Shown here: positions 38,792 to 43,786 of the stretch, piece by piece
Layout: the number at the start of each line of letters is the position of its first letter
How positions within the stretch are numbered: position 1 is the first letter of the stretch
Virus record (IMG/VR): IMGVR_UViG_3300044814_000073
Coordinates: 1-43,786 of that record
Source: a virus
Reading direction: 5' to 3' (one strand)
Length of the DNA: 43,786 bases
Translations under genes and position numbers: made by a program
The notes under the pieces: generated by a model
The model's input: the letters and a program-made list of their open reading frames with translations, nothing else
Told to the model about the DNA's origin: nothing
Databases searched by the model: none

Positions 38792-38935
38792 TTAGTCCCT
38801 TTTCTTTTTTCGCTTCTTTCGTCGCGCACGTTTTTTGGCAGCTTTCGTTTTGGGCTTAGGACGGTATGCGAGCACAACATCAGTCACGCGGTCTAGTAAT
38901 ACACGGTCGGGGTCATGCCAGTTTTTCACGCTCAT
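38792..38935 (-). CDS. Very basic 47-aa protein coupled to the transposase
   Basis: The ATG at 38935 overlaps the transposase stop (ATGA). The first 28 residues (SVKNWHDPDRVLLDRVTDVV) look folded, and the last 20 are nearly all Lys/Arg (PKTKAAKKRARRKKRKKKRD). A nucleic-acid-binding tail is likely. It is the last gene of the right-hand minus operon. Confidence 0.55.
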   Translation of the reverse strand: MSVKNWHDPDRVLLDRVTDVVLAYRPKPKTKAAKKRARRKKRKKKRD

Positions 38936-39849
38936 GCGATGAGCCTCGCGTGAGTGAGCCGCTTCCCTGCGACCGCATCCACAAACGAATCCAACCGTTC
39001 CGTGGTGTGACGGGCAACGTTGCCTTCGTTCAGCCGAAACGCAAACTCGTTGACGTAGCGACCGAGATGCTTTTTGCTGACTTGATGGTAGACGCCGTGC
39101 AATCCGCGCTTGAGAACTGCCCAAACGCTTTCGACGCTGTTTGTAGTGGCCGCTCCGCGCACGTACTCGCCCGCAGAGTGGTTAACTCGCTCTTGCTTGA
39201 AGAACAGACCGTCCAAGTCGTTATACGCGCCGTGCTCGTCCGTGAAGAGCGTCGAGCCAACTTCGATGTTGCGGTGAATGGCGTTCTGAACTTCCTCCAT
39301 GCTCACGCTCTTGAGAGGCATCGCCTTTGTGCGACCGCCGCGCTCGCGCATTCCGAGAACTGGAGTCTTTCCAACGGAGCCACGTCCGAGATTCTGTTTA
39401 TCGCCTTTGTGTTTATTGCTCTCCAAACCGCCGACGAAAGTCTCATCAATCTCGATAGAACCGCGCAGTTTGGTCAAGTCTTTGCCGCACGCTTCACGGA
39501 GACGGTGAAGAACGAACCACGCGGATTTCTGAGTGATTCCAATCTCCTTCGCCAATTGCATCGAGGAGATTCCCTTGCGGGCCGTGACAAGCAAGTACAT
39601 GGCATAGAGCCACTTGTGCAGTGGCACATGCGACCGCTCGAAGATAGTTCCAGTTCGCACGGTGAAGTCCAGCTTGCAGGCGTTGCAGCGGTAGTAGCCG
39701 TCTTTGCGGACAGTGATGCGCTCCATGCTCTTGCAGTCCGGGCAGGTGACGCCATTTGGCCAGAGCCGCGATTCGAGATAGGTTCTCGCGCTGGCTTCGT
39801 CGGGGTACATCTCAAAGAGTTTAAAGGTGCTAATTGTGCTTCTGCTCAT
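38932..39849 (-). CDS. IS1595-family (ISXO2-like) transposase
   Basis: 305 residues. The N-terminus has a zinc ribbon (CPDCKSMERITVRKDGYYRC followed by NAC) and a HTH-like segment. The ISXO2-like DDE domain shows IEIDETFVGG, SNKHKGDKQN, VLGMRERGG, LFTDEHGAYND and NSVESVWAVLKRGLHGVYH, so all expected catalytic positions are visible. Unlike an inserted IS, it starts inside the stop of the upstream gene and ends inside the start of the downstream gene (both ATGA), leaving no room for inverted repeats. Confidence 0.88.
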   Translation of the reverse strand: MSRSTISTFKLFEMYPDEASARTYLESRLWPNGVTCPDCKSMERITVRKDGYYRCNACKLDFTVRTGTIFERSHVPLHKWLYAMYLLVTARKGISSMQLAKEIGITQKSAWFVLHRLREACGKDLTKLRGSIEIDETFVGGLESNKHKGDKQNLGRGSVGKTPVLGMRERGGRTKAMPLKSVSMEEVQNAIHRNIEVGSTLFTDEHGAYNDLDGLFFKQERVNHSAGEYVRGAATTNSVESVWAVLKRGLHGVYHQVSKKHLGRYVNEFAFRLNEGNVARHTTERLDSFVDAVAGKRLTHARLIA

Positions 39850-40049
39850 GTTCTCCACTCAATTCTACCGATTCCGATTTTGCCTGCCTCTACGTGCTTT
39901 TTGAACCATACTTTCGCTGCCTTTTCTACATCTTTCCTCTTGGCCAGCACCCGTATTCCACCATCTGGAAACATGACATACCAAGACTCAGAACAGGTGC
40001 CACAATCTTGAGCTACAACCTTACCCTGCTCTTGTATCGGTGGTTTCAT
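39846..40049 (-). CDS. Hypothetical protein, 67 aa
   Basis: It starts at the ATG at 40049, coupled by ATGA to the gene before, and ends in the transposase start. VVAQDCGTCSESWYVMFPDG holds a CxxC and a beta hairpin. VLAKRKDVEKAAKVWFKKHV is a basic helix. It may be a small nucleic-acid-binding protein. No family recognised. Confidence 0.55.
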   Translation of the reverse strand: MKPPIQEQGKVVAQDCGTCSESWYVMFPDGGIRVLAKRKDVEKAAKVWFKKHVEAGKIGIGRIEWRT

Positions 40050-40327
40050 GACTTCTTCCATTCGGAAACTGGCGTCGTTGCAGAACGCGCGGCCTCCTGG
40101 ACCGCAACTAGGTCCGGCCTATCGAAGAAGTCTTCTGGCTTGGTTTCTGTCGCTGCAATCGCTACCGCAAGTTCTCTCCATAACATGCAAGCTGTGCGAA
40201 GGCAGTTATTCGCGGTCGTAACAGACCAACCCGAATCCATTGACGAGTTACGCTCCGACGTCTCAGAGTTGTGCGACATCCGTTGTTTCCAGCCAGCAAG
40301 GTCGAAGGGCATGTGGGTTGTCTCCAT
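40046..40327 (-). CDS. Hypothetical protein, 93 aa
   Basis: A polar N-terminus (KQRMSHNSETSERNSSMDSG) is followed by a helical region (NNCLRTACMLWRELAVAIAA). First gene of a likely transcription unit: its ATG lies six bases after a predicted -10, so its message may be leaderless. No domain is recognised. Confidence 0.55.
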   Translation of the reverse strand: METTHMPFDLAGWKQRMSHNSETSERNSSMDSGWSVTTANNCLRTACMLWRELAVAIAATETKPEDFFDRPDLVAVQEAARSATTPVSEWKKS

Positions 40328-40333
40328 GTCTAA

Positions 40334-40362
40334 AGTGTACTTAACTCCCTTGCTGTTGTCAA
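40334..40362 (-). promoter_or_regulatory. Minus-strand promoter, leaderless configuration
   Basis: On the minus strand, TTGACA (40357-40362), a 17-base spacer and TACACT (40334-40339, 4 of 6) end six bases before the ATG at 40327. The geometry copies that of the promoter at 6440-6468. Confidence 0.55.
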
Positions 40363-40378
40363 GGGTTATTTGGGGGAG

Positions 40379-40471
40379 TCATGACTGAACCGTATTGTTT
40401 AATTTTTTCCGGCAACTCTCGCACCTTTTGAAAAACTGGTCTTCTCTTGTGCCACAAAGTGAACATTTCAT
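40379..40471 (-). CDS. 30-aa zinc-ribbon peptide
   Basis: MKCSLCGTREDQFFKRCESC is a complete CxxC-x13-CxxC zinc knuckle in a 30-residue protein with a basic tail. Its ATG overlaps the stop of the membrane gene upstream (ATGA), which strongly supports translation. It ends beside the promoter of the next unit. Confidence 0.6.
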   Translation of the reverse strand: MKCSLCGTREDQFFKRCESCRKKLNNTVQS

Positions 40472-40743
40472 AATTTAACCTGTCCAGAAACAGTCAGAAC
40501 GACAACCCCTAACAAAGTGCCAATTATCCAGAAAAACCAGTCCTCATAAGAGTTCCCTGCTGTAGCTTTGTCCTCTAGTCCGTGAGCATCGAGATATTCC
40601 TTTGCGCCTGTCAGCGCCACCACTGCCAGCGCAATCCACCACCAGCGAACATGGAACAGCATGGCCGGCGCGGTCACAAAGATGTAGCCCCAGCCGACGT
40701 GGGCAGACTGGGCAATGAAGTTATCGCTGATATTCAGAGTCAT
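40468..40743 (-). CDS. Two-helix membrane protein
   Basis: 91 residues. Helix 1 is about residues 20-47 (IFVTAPAMLFHVRWWWIALA), helix 2 about 66-88 (DWFFWIIGTLLGVVVLTVSG), with a charged loop between (KEYLDAHGLEDKATAGNS). Unknown function; a superinfection-exclusion or holin-like protein is possible. It is coupled to the zinc-ribbon peptide downstream, and its start overlaps the 59-aa gene. Confidence 0.65.
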   Translation of the reverse strand: MTLNISDNFIAQSAHVGWGYIFVTAPAMLFHVRWWWIALAVVALTGAKEYLDAHGLEDKATAGNSYEDWFFWIIGTLLGVVVLTVSGQVKL

Positions 40744-40900
40744 TTTTAGTCTTTGGCTTACTCCTTAGCAGTTGCGACCATTTTTTACATATGGACACGC
40801 CGAGAATCTTGCATGAATTCCCCGCTCGGCTACGGGCCGTAGCTTCCTTGTTGTAGCCCGGATTCATCTTTCGCCACCGCTTCATGTACTCCGGTGTCAT
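40721..40900 (-). CDS. Small basic protein, 59 aa
   Basis: MTPEYMKRWRKMNPGYNKEA opens a basic protein with two Cys (NSCKILGVSICKKWSQLL). The ATG at 40900 overlaps the preceding stop (ATGA), and the end overlaps the membrane gene by 23 bases. The YxxRWRxxNPGY pattern recalls small phage proteins found near HNH genes. No function is assigned. Confidence 0.55.
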   Translation of the reverse strand: MTPEYMKRWRKMNPGYNKEATARSRAGNSCKILGVSICKKWSQLLRSKPKTKNDSEYQR

Positions 40901-41154
40901 CCTTGGGCTTCTTTGATGATGGCGTCCGCCAAAAACTCATCTAGATTGCCGTCACGCTCCATCGCTTCCATGTGTATTCGCTGAATGGCCACCTTGCGCC
41001 TTGCGTCTTTCTCGGCTTCGTTGCTGGCGTCTCCCGCGCGGGTGTTGGCTGCGGTTGTGGCGGCGTCCCAGGTGTCACGGGCCAATTGTTCGTATTGGTA
41101 GCTAGACCGTGCGTACATTGTTTGCGTCGCCCACCACTCTTCAAAGCTAGCCAT
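40897..41154 (-). CDS. Helical hypothetical protein, 85 aa
   Basis: ASFEEWWATQTMYARSSYQY and QLARDTWDAATTAANTRAGD give a Trp-rich helical protein of a kind frequent in the early regions of phages. It has no catalytic motif. It overlaps the previous gene by eight bases and is coupled to the next by ATGA. Confidence 0.6.
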   Translation of the reverse strand: MASFEEWWATQTMYARSSYQYEQLARDTWDAATTAANTRAGDASNEAEKDARRKVAIQRIHMEAMERDGNLDEFLADAIIKEAQG

Positions 41155-41362
41155 CTAAAGTTCTCCTTCTCTCGTCGGTTGCAGGACGGCGTTTCCTGAA
41201 TAGCGCAGTCGTGGCTTCTTCTCTCATATTGTCGTAGGCCATTTCTAATGCTTCAAGGTAGCCAACCCCGTATTCTTTCTCGGCGCAACGCTCAAGCCGC
41301 TCAGTGGTCATATATTTCGTAATCCTTCTCAGCGTGTCGTAGTAAAGTTGCTCGTGGCTCAT
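41147..41362 (-). CDS. Hypothetical protein, 71 aa
   Basis: Helical and charged (MSHEQLYYDTLRRITKYMTT, EYGVGYLEALEMAYDNMREE) with a basic end. It starts at an ATGA overlap with the gene before. No domain is recognised. One of a chain of four similar small genes. Confidence 0.55.
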   Translation of the reverse strand: MSHEQLYYDTLRRITKYMTTERLERCAEKEYGVGYLEALEMAYDNMREEATTALFRKRRPATDERRRTLDG

Positions 41363-41547
41363 CGCTGCGGCTCCTTGGTGGCCAACTTGCGAATCTCTAC
41401 GTGAATGAAATGCGTTTGCAAATTATTTAGCGCAGCCATCAAAGGTTCGTTGATGTAACACTTCTTCCACAACTCATAGAGTGCTTCATCAGCGTTCCTC
41501 AGCGCCCTCAATCGTTCAGTGTCTCGTTTCTTGCTAAGGTCCATCAT
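41359..41547 (-). CDS. Hypothetical protein, 62 aa
   Basis: KKRDTERLRALRNADEALYE and AALNNLQTHFIHVEIRKLAT suggest two charged helices. It starts at the ATG at 41547, overlapping the stop of the gene before. No known family. Confidence 0.55.
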   Translation of the reverse strand: MMDLSKKRDTERLRALRNADEALYELWKKCYINEPLMAALNNLQTHFIHVEIRKLATKEPQR

Positions 41548-42044
41548 TCCCGCTCGCTTCCCGTAGTAGATGGCTGGGCGGGTGTCTGCAAATACCTCTC
41601 CACGTCATTTCTTGCACGGTCTGCGATGTCTCTCGCTGCATCCGTTGATTCCTCTTGCCAGCGTGGGTCACGCAAAGCGTTTATTAGAAGCTGTATCGGA
41701 CTATCCTGTGGCGGCGTAGATGACTGGGCGGGTGCATCGTAGACTTGAGGGCCAACTTTGCGCTTCCACAGATATTCTGGACAGTCACCCTTATGTGTAT
41801 AACTGCCGTCATTTGGACAAGTACAGGCAGGCCGCTCCCCTTGATTGTCACGGCCTGTTTGGGGTAAACCGGATGGTGCCGGGGATGGAGTCGAGCTATC
41901 GGGGTCCAGAAATTGCTCTACGTCGATATATCCCGGCATCCGTCCGGTACCTTTGCAAAGTGAGCATCGCGGCCCCTCCCCTACGGCTTGGCTTTCGGCT
42001 GGGGCGGCCAGCGCGGCAAAGTCATAAAACCCCATGTCCTTCAT
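41544..42044 (-). CDS. Hypothetical protein with Cys motifs
   Basis: 166 residues from the ATG at 42044, chosen because it limits the overlap with the previous gene to 23 bases. It contains CSLCKGTGRMPG (a DnaJ-like CxxCxGxG knuckle) and a second cluster (CTCPNDGSYTHKGDC), separated by a Pro/Ser linker, then a helical C-terminus. Probably a metal-binding adaptor. Function unknown. Confidence 0.6.
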   Translation of the reverse strand: MKDMGFYDFAALAAPAESQAVGEGPRCSLCKGTGRMPGYIDVEQFLDPDSSTPSPAPSGLPQTGRDNQGERPACTCPNDGSYTHKGDCPEYLWKRKVGPQVYDAPAQSSTPPQDSPIQLLINALRDPRWQEESTDAARDIADRARNDVERYLQTPAQPSTTGSERE

Positions 42045-42360
42045 GTCTCTCTCTCCACTCCACCATAAAACTATCCTCAGCCGGTCCCAGCCCGCGAGGC
42101 CCACACCAGATCATGATTCCTAGTCCGCAGTGACAGCGCTCTTTGAAAGAGTCTGCGGGCATGCGGGGAGGTTTTAACGCTCGTTCTACTGCTGGCCGCT
42201 CGGCGTCACCCCGGCCTGCTTCGCTAAACCTTGACATACGTGAGTCGTTCCGCTTGTGAGCAGCCCGCAAATTGGACATGTCATCACTTGGCATCACCTC
42301 CTTTTTAATCTTGCGCATAAACTGGGCGGTCTCTTTTTGGGATAGGCGCACCGGGGTCAC
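42022..42360 (-). CDS. Hypothetical protein, 112 aa
   Basis: It starts with GTG at 42360, overlapping the methyltransferase-like stop (GTGA). An in-frame GTG at 42372 is possible. The basic polar N-terminus (RLSQKETAQFMRKIKKEVMP) is followed by CHCGLGIMIWC, a possible zinc site, and an Arg/His-rich end. No family recognised. Confidence 0.5.
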   Translation of the reverse strand: MTPVRLSQKETAQFMRKIKKEVMPSDDMSNLRAAHKRNDSRMSRFSEAGRGDAERPAVERALKPPRMPADSFKERCHCGLGIMIWCGPRGLGPAEDSFMVEWRERHEGHGVL

Positions 42361-42983
42361 TGAACGCCCCACTGCTGTGCCATCGCATCTGCTGGCCCCG
42401 GATATGTCCTTGCTCTCAACATTGCGCGTTCATCCGATGGCCCGAGTTTGTTCTGGCCGCTCGGTGTCTGATTTGCCCTGCGAACCTCGCGGCCTCCCGG
42501 CAATGTGTTTGTCGGCACAAGCGGCGGCAATCCTTTAAGCCAGATGCATGTCGCCTTGCTCGCATCGTCGCCAAACTCCCACGGCTGAAAAATCTGGTCC
42601 GGCCTGCGAATCGCGCTGCTCAGAATGCCGATGGGATTCTCCAGCGCAATCTTCGGAACTTCCACGTTCAGCAACGCCCAAGCGAAATTTATAGCCGCAA
42701 TTTTGAGAGCGATGCGCTCATCCCCGACAATAGTTCCTTTCTTGACCTTGCGCTTGCCGGGATAGCACCAATGATTCCCGCTGCCGCTCACAAAAGTGCA
42801 ATCCGGGTGAACGATAAACAGGTCAGGCTTGAAAATTCTCACCGTTTCCAAGACATCACCAACAATGTGCGGCCCCGGAGCATGCACCAAGTCACACGAA
42901 TACGCATCATGCCCGCGACGCAAGAAAGCATCTCGCACGACGCCGAATCTTTCGCAGCCGATGAGCACTCTCAACCTATGCAC
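42357..42983 (-). CDS. C5-cytosine methyltransferase-like protein
   Basis: 208 residues from the GTG at 42983. RVLIGCERFGVVRDAFLRRG and HDAYSCDLV form the SAM-binding start (motif I and II). LFIVHPDCTFVSGSGNHW contains the PxCT position where C5-methyltransferases carry the catalytic Cys, and IALENPIGILSSAI gives the ENP of motif VI. FQPWEFGDDASKATCIWLKG is typical of this phage family. It may methylate phage DNA, or be an inactive relative. A TTG at 43112 in the same frame would add 43 residues, but those overlap a small membrane gene. Confidence 0.7.
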   Translation of the reverse strand: MHRLRVLIGCERFGVVRDAFLRRGHDAYSCDLVHAPGPHIVGDVLETVRIFKPDLFIVHPDCTFVSGSGNHWCYPGKRKVKKGTIVGDERIALKIAAINFAWALLNVEVPKIALENPIGILSSAIRRPDQIFQPWEFGDDASKATCIWLKGLPPLVPTNTLPGGREVRRANQTPSGQNKLGPSDERAMLRARTYPGPADAMAQQWGVQ

Positions 42984-43041
42984 GTTCTCCTGATGCGACA
43001 GCCATCGAAGTACTGGCCTCCACGCTGGTATAAAAACTCCT

Positions 43042-43170
43042 TTAAGTCTTTCTCCCCGGAAATATTCGACTCTGCCACTGATACAAACGCCCCGTACTAA
43101 ATCCAATTCCAAATGACGCCGAGCAACAAAGAATGGTGATCGCCAGCCACAGTGGAATTGAAAAATTCAT
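43042..43170 (-). CDS. 42-aa membrane peptide
   Basis: MNFSIPLWLAITILCCSASF with GIGFSTGRLYQ forms one membrane helix and a basic tail. The ATG overlaps the stop of a 19-codon frame (ATGA). It fills a gap before the methyltransferase-like gene. Coding potential is inferred from the helix and coupling only. Confidence 0.4.
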   Translation of the reverse strand: MNFSIPLWLAITILCCSASFGIGFSTGRLYQWQSRIFPGRKT

Positions 43171-43226
43171 GCCAACACCCCCGCAGGCAGCGAGCACAGA
43201 AACCAGATAAGGAGAAGGAGTTTCAT
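43167..43226 (-). CDS. Possible 19-aa hydrophobic leader peptide
   Basis: The ATG at 43226, four bases after the previous stop, opens MKLLLLIWFLCSLPAGVLA and stops in the next ATG. It looks like a bare signal peptide. It may be a translated coupling leader or chance. Confidence 0.25.
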   Translation of the reverse strand: MKLLLLIWFLCSLPAGVLA

Positions 43227-43230
43227 GCGG

Positions 43231-43786
43231 TCACTCTTGTTTACCCGGCGTAAGTTCAGCGATAATTTCACGTTGCAAAGCGCCTAATTTGTCGTCTTCT
43301 TTGACCACTTCTCCGATCATGGCGACGAGCCAAACGCGATCACCTTTCCATTTAGAAGGAATGTAGGTGGCGTGCAGGGCGTTGCTTGTACACAACTTCA
43401 ACGGCCCTGGAACCGTCTGTACCGTGCCTACTTCAACCGCTTTTCCAGTGCCTCCATTGGCAGGTTTCCCGTTGGAATTTGATTTCCAGTAAGCCAGTAC
43501 TGCGCCTTCGCATTGCAACTTTTTGGCCCGCGTTTTTTGTGCCTTAGGAAGAGAAGAGACAAATCCTTGAAGGGCTTCTTTTAAGGAACCGTAACCGTAA
43601 CCGTAACCGTAACCGGAACCGTAACCGTCACCGTAACCGTAACCGTAACCGGAACCGTCACCGTAACCGTCACCGTAACCGGAACCGGAACCGTAACCGT
43701 AACCGGAACCGTAACCGGAACCGGAACCGGAACCGTAACCGTAACCGGAACCGGAACCGTAACCGTAACCGTAACCGTAACCGGAA
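43231..43786 (-). CDS. Gly-Tyr/Ser/Asp repeat protein with C-terminal globular domain, N-terminus outside the window
   Basis: At least 185 codons with no stop. Reading leftward, 33 hexanucleotide units each encode Gly plus Tyr, Ser or Asp. A linker follows (LKEALQGFVSSLPKAQKTRA), then a compact domain: QCEGAVLAYWKSNSNGKPAN, VGTVQTVPGPLKLCTSNALH, ATYIPSKWKGDRVWLVAMIG. I recall this domain, which I believe is DUF7666, at the end of phage and bacterial proteins with similar GY/GD/GS repeats. A TTG at 43518 would give only the domain, but the open frame through the repeat argues for the longer protein. Function unknown; the repeat is probably a flexible or phase-separating tail. Confidence 0.7.
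   Translation of the reverse strand, partial: SGYGYGYGYGSGSGYGYGSGSGSGYGSGYGYGSGSGYGDGYGDGSGYGYGYGDGYGSGYGYGYGYGSLKEALQGFVSSLPKAQKTRAKKLQCEGAVLAYWKSNSNGKPANGGTGKAVEVGTVQTVPGPLKLCTSNALHATYIPSKWKGDRVWLVAMIGEVVKEDDKLGALQREIIAELTPGKQE
43585..43786. repeat. Hexanucleotide tandem repeat, in-frame coding
   Basis: 33 full units of GTAACC (19), GGAACC (11) and GTCACC (3) plus a partial unit at the window end. The unit length is a multiple of three and all variants avoid stop codons in the minus-strand frame. Unit gain or loss would change protein length without frameshift. It may continue beyond the window. Confidence 0.95.

Noticed and set aside
38866-40011. Long plus-strand frame opposite the transposase
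   Set aside because: It mirrors the IS1595 transposase codons. All recognisable motifs are on the minus strand.
43585-43786. CCGTAA repeat as a telomere or phage end repeat
   Set aside because: It is open and in frame with a recognisable downstream domain, and the unit variants all encode Gly plus Tyr, Ser or Asp, so a coding repeat explains it better.
1-43786. CRISPR arrays, integrase or attachment sites
   Set aside because: No direct-repeat/spacer pattern, recombinase motif or tRNA end was seen, so lysogeny cannot be argued from this window.

Overview
The window is most of the genome of a tailed bacteriophage of the P22-like podovirus type, either a free phage contig or part of a prophage. 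The late genes follow the P22 order: small terminase, large terminase, portal, scaffold, coat, gp4-like adaptor, gp10-like tail accessory protein, ejection proteins, tail fibres. The host is probably an Acidobacteriota bacterium. The basis is an exported protein with a PEP-CTERM sorting tail, Ig-like He_PIG and choice-of-anchor-D (SPD-2/Hydin type) repeats, and many exported Ser/Thr/Gly-rich proteins, all of which are common in that phylum. The host call is inference. I see no integrase, CI-type repressor, DNA polymerase or tRNA. Both window edges cut through genes, and the right edge lies inside a hexanucleotide repeat, so it may be an assembly break.

Layout. (1) 1-5102, minus strand: early replication and recombination genes. 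These are a helicase-loader-like protein, a replication initiator, two HNH endonucleases, a RecB/Cas4-like nuclease, an SSB-like protein and small unknowns, packed with 1-4 base overlaps. (2) 5134-6535: a switch region with one small plus-strand gene, a minus-strand operon (zinc ribbon, unknown, PEP-CTERM protein) and divergent promoters. (3) 6565-8245, plus strand: a small membrane protein, a LuxR-type HTH regulator and small exported proteins. (4) 8303-28629: packaging, head and ejection genes, including a phage GroES, a structured leader before the coat gene and a gp10 homologue that is split and carries two extra domains. (5) 28626-36189: four consecutive large tail-fibre-like or beta-helix genes, each starting with a Sec or Tat signal peptide. 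(6) 36212-37485: a probable lysis cassette. (7) 37556-43786, minus strand: a second early-type operon of very small genes, including a lipoprotein, an IS1595-type transposase translationally coupled to its neighbours, a C5-methyltransferase-like protein and a Gly-Tyr/Ser/Asp repeat protein.

How it fits together. Minus-strand genes on both flanks look like early functions and the plus-strand block is one long late transcription unit. Start codons fused to the preceding stop (ATGA, GTGA, TTGA, TAATG, TAGTG) recur throughout, so translational coupling is the rule. I used these junctions to set many starts and to find at least eight genes under 60 codons. The main surprise is the number of proteins apparently built for export: a PEP-CTERM protein, a lipoprotein, a Tat substrate and at least six Sec substrates, several of them with the sequence character of virion tail proteins.
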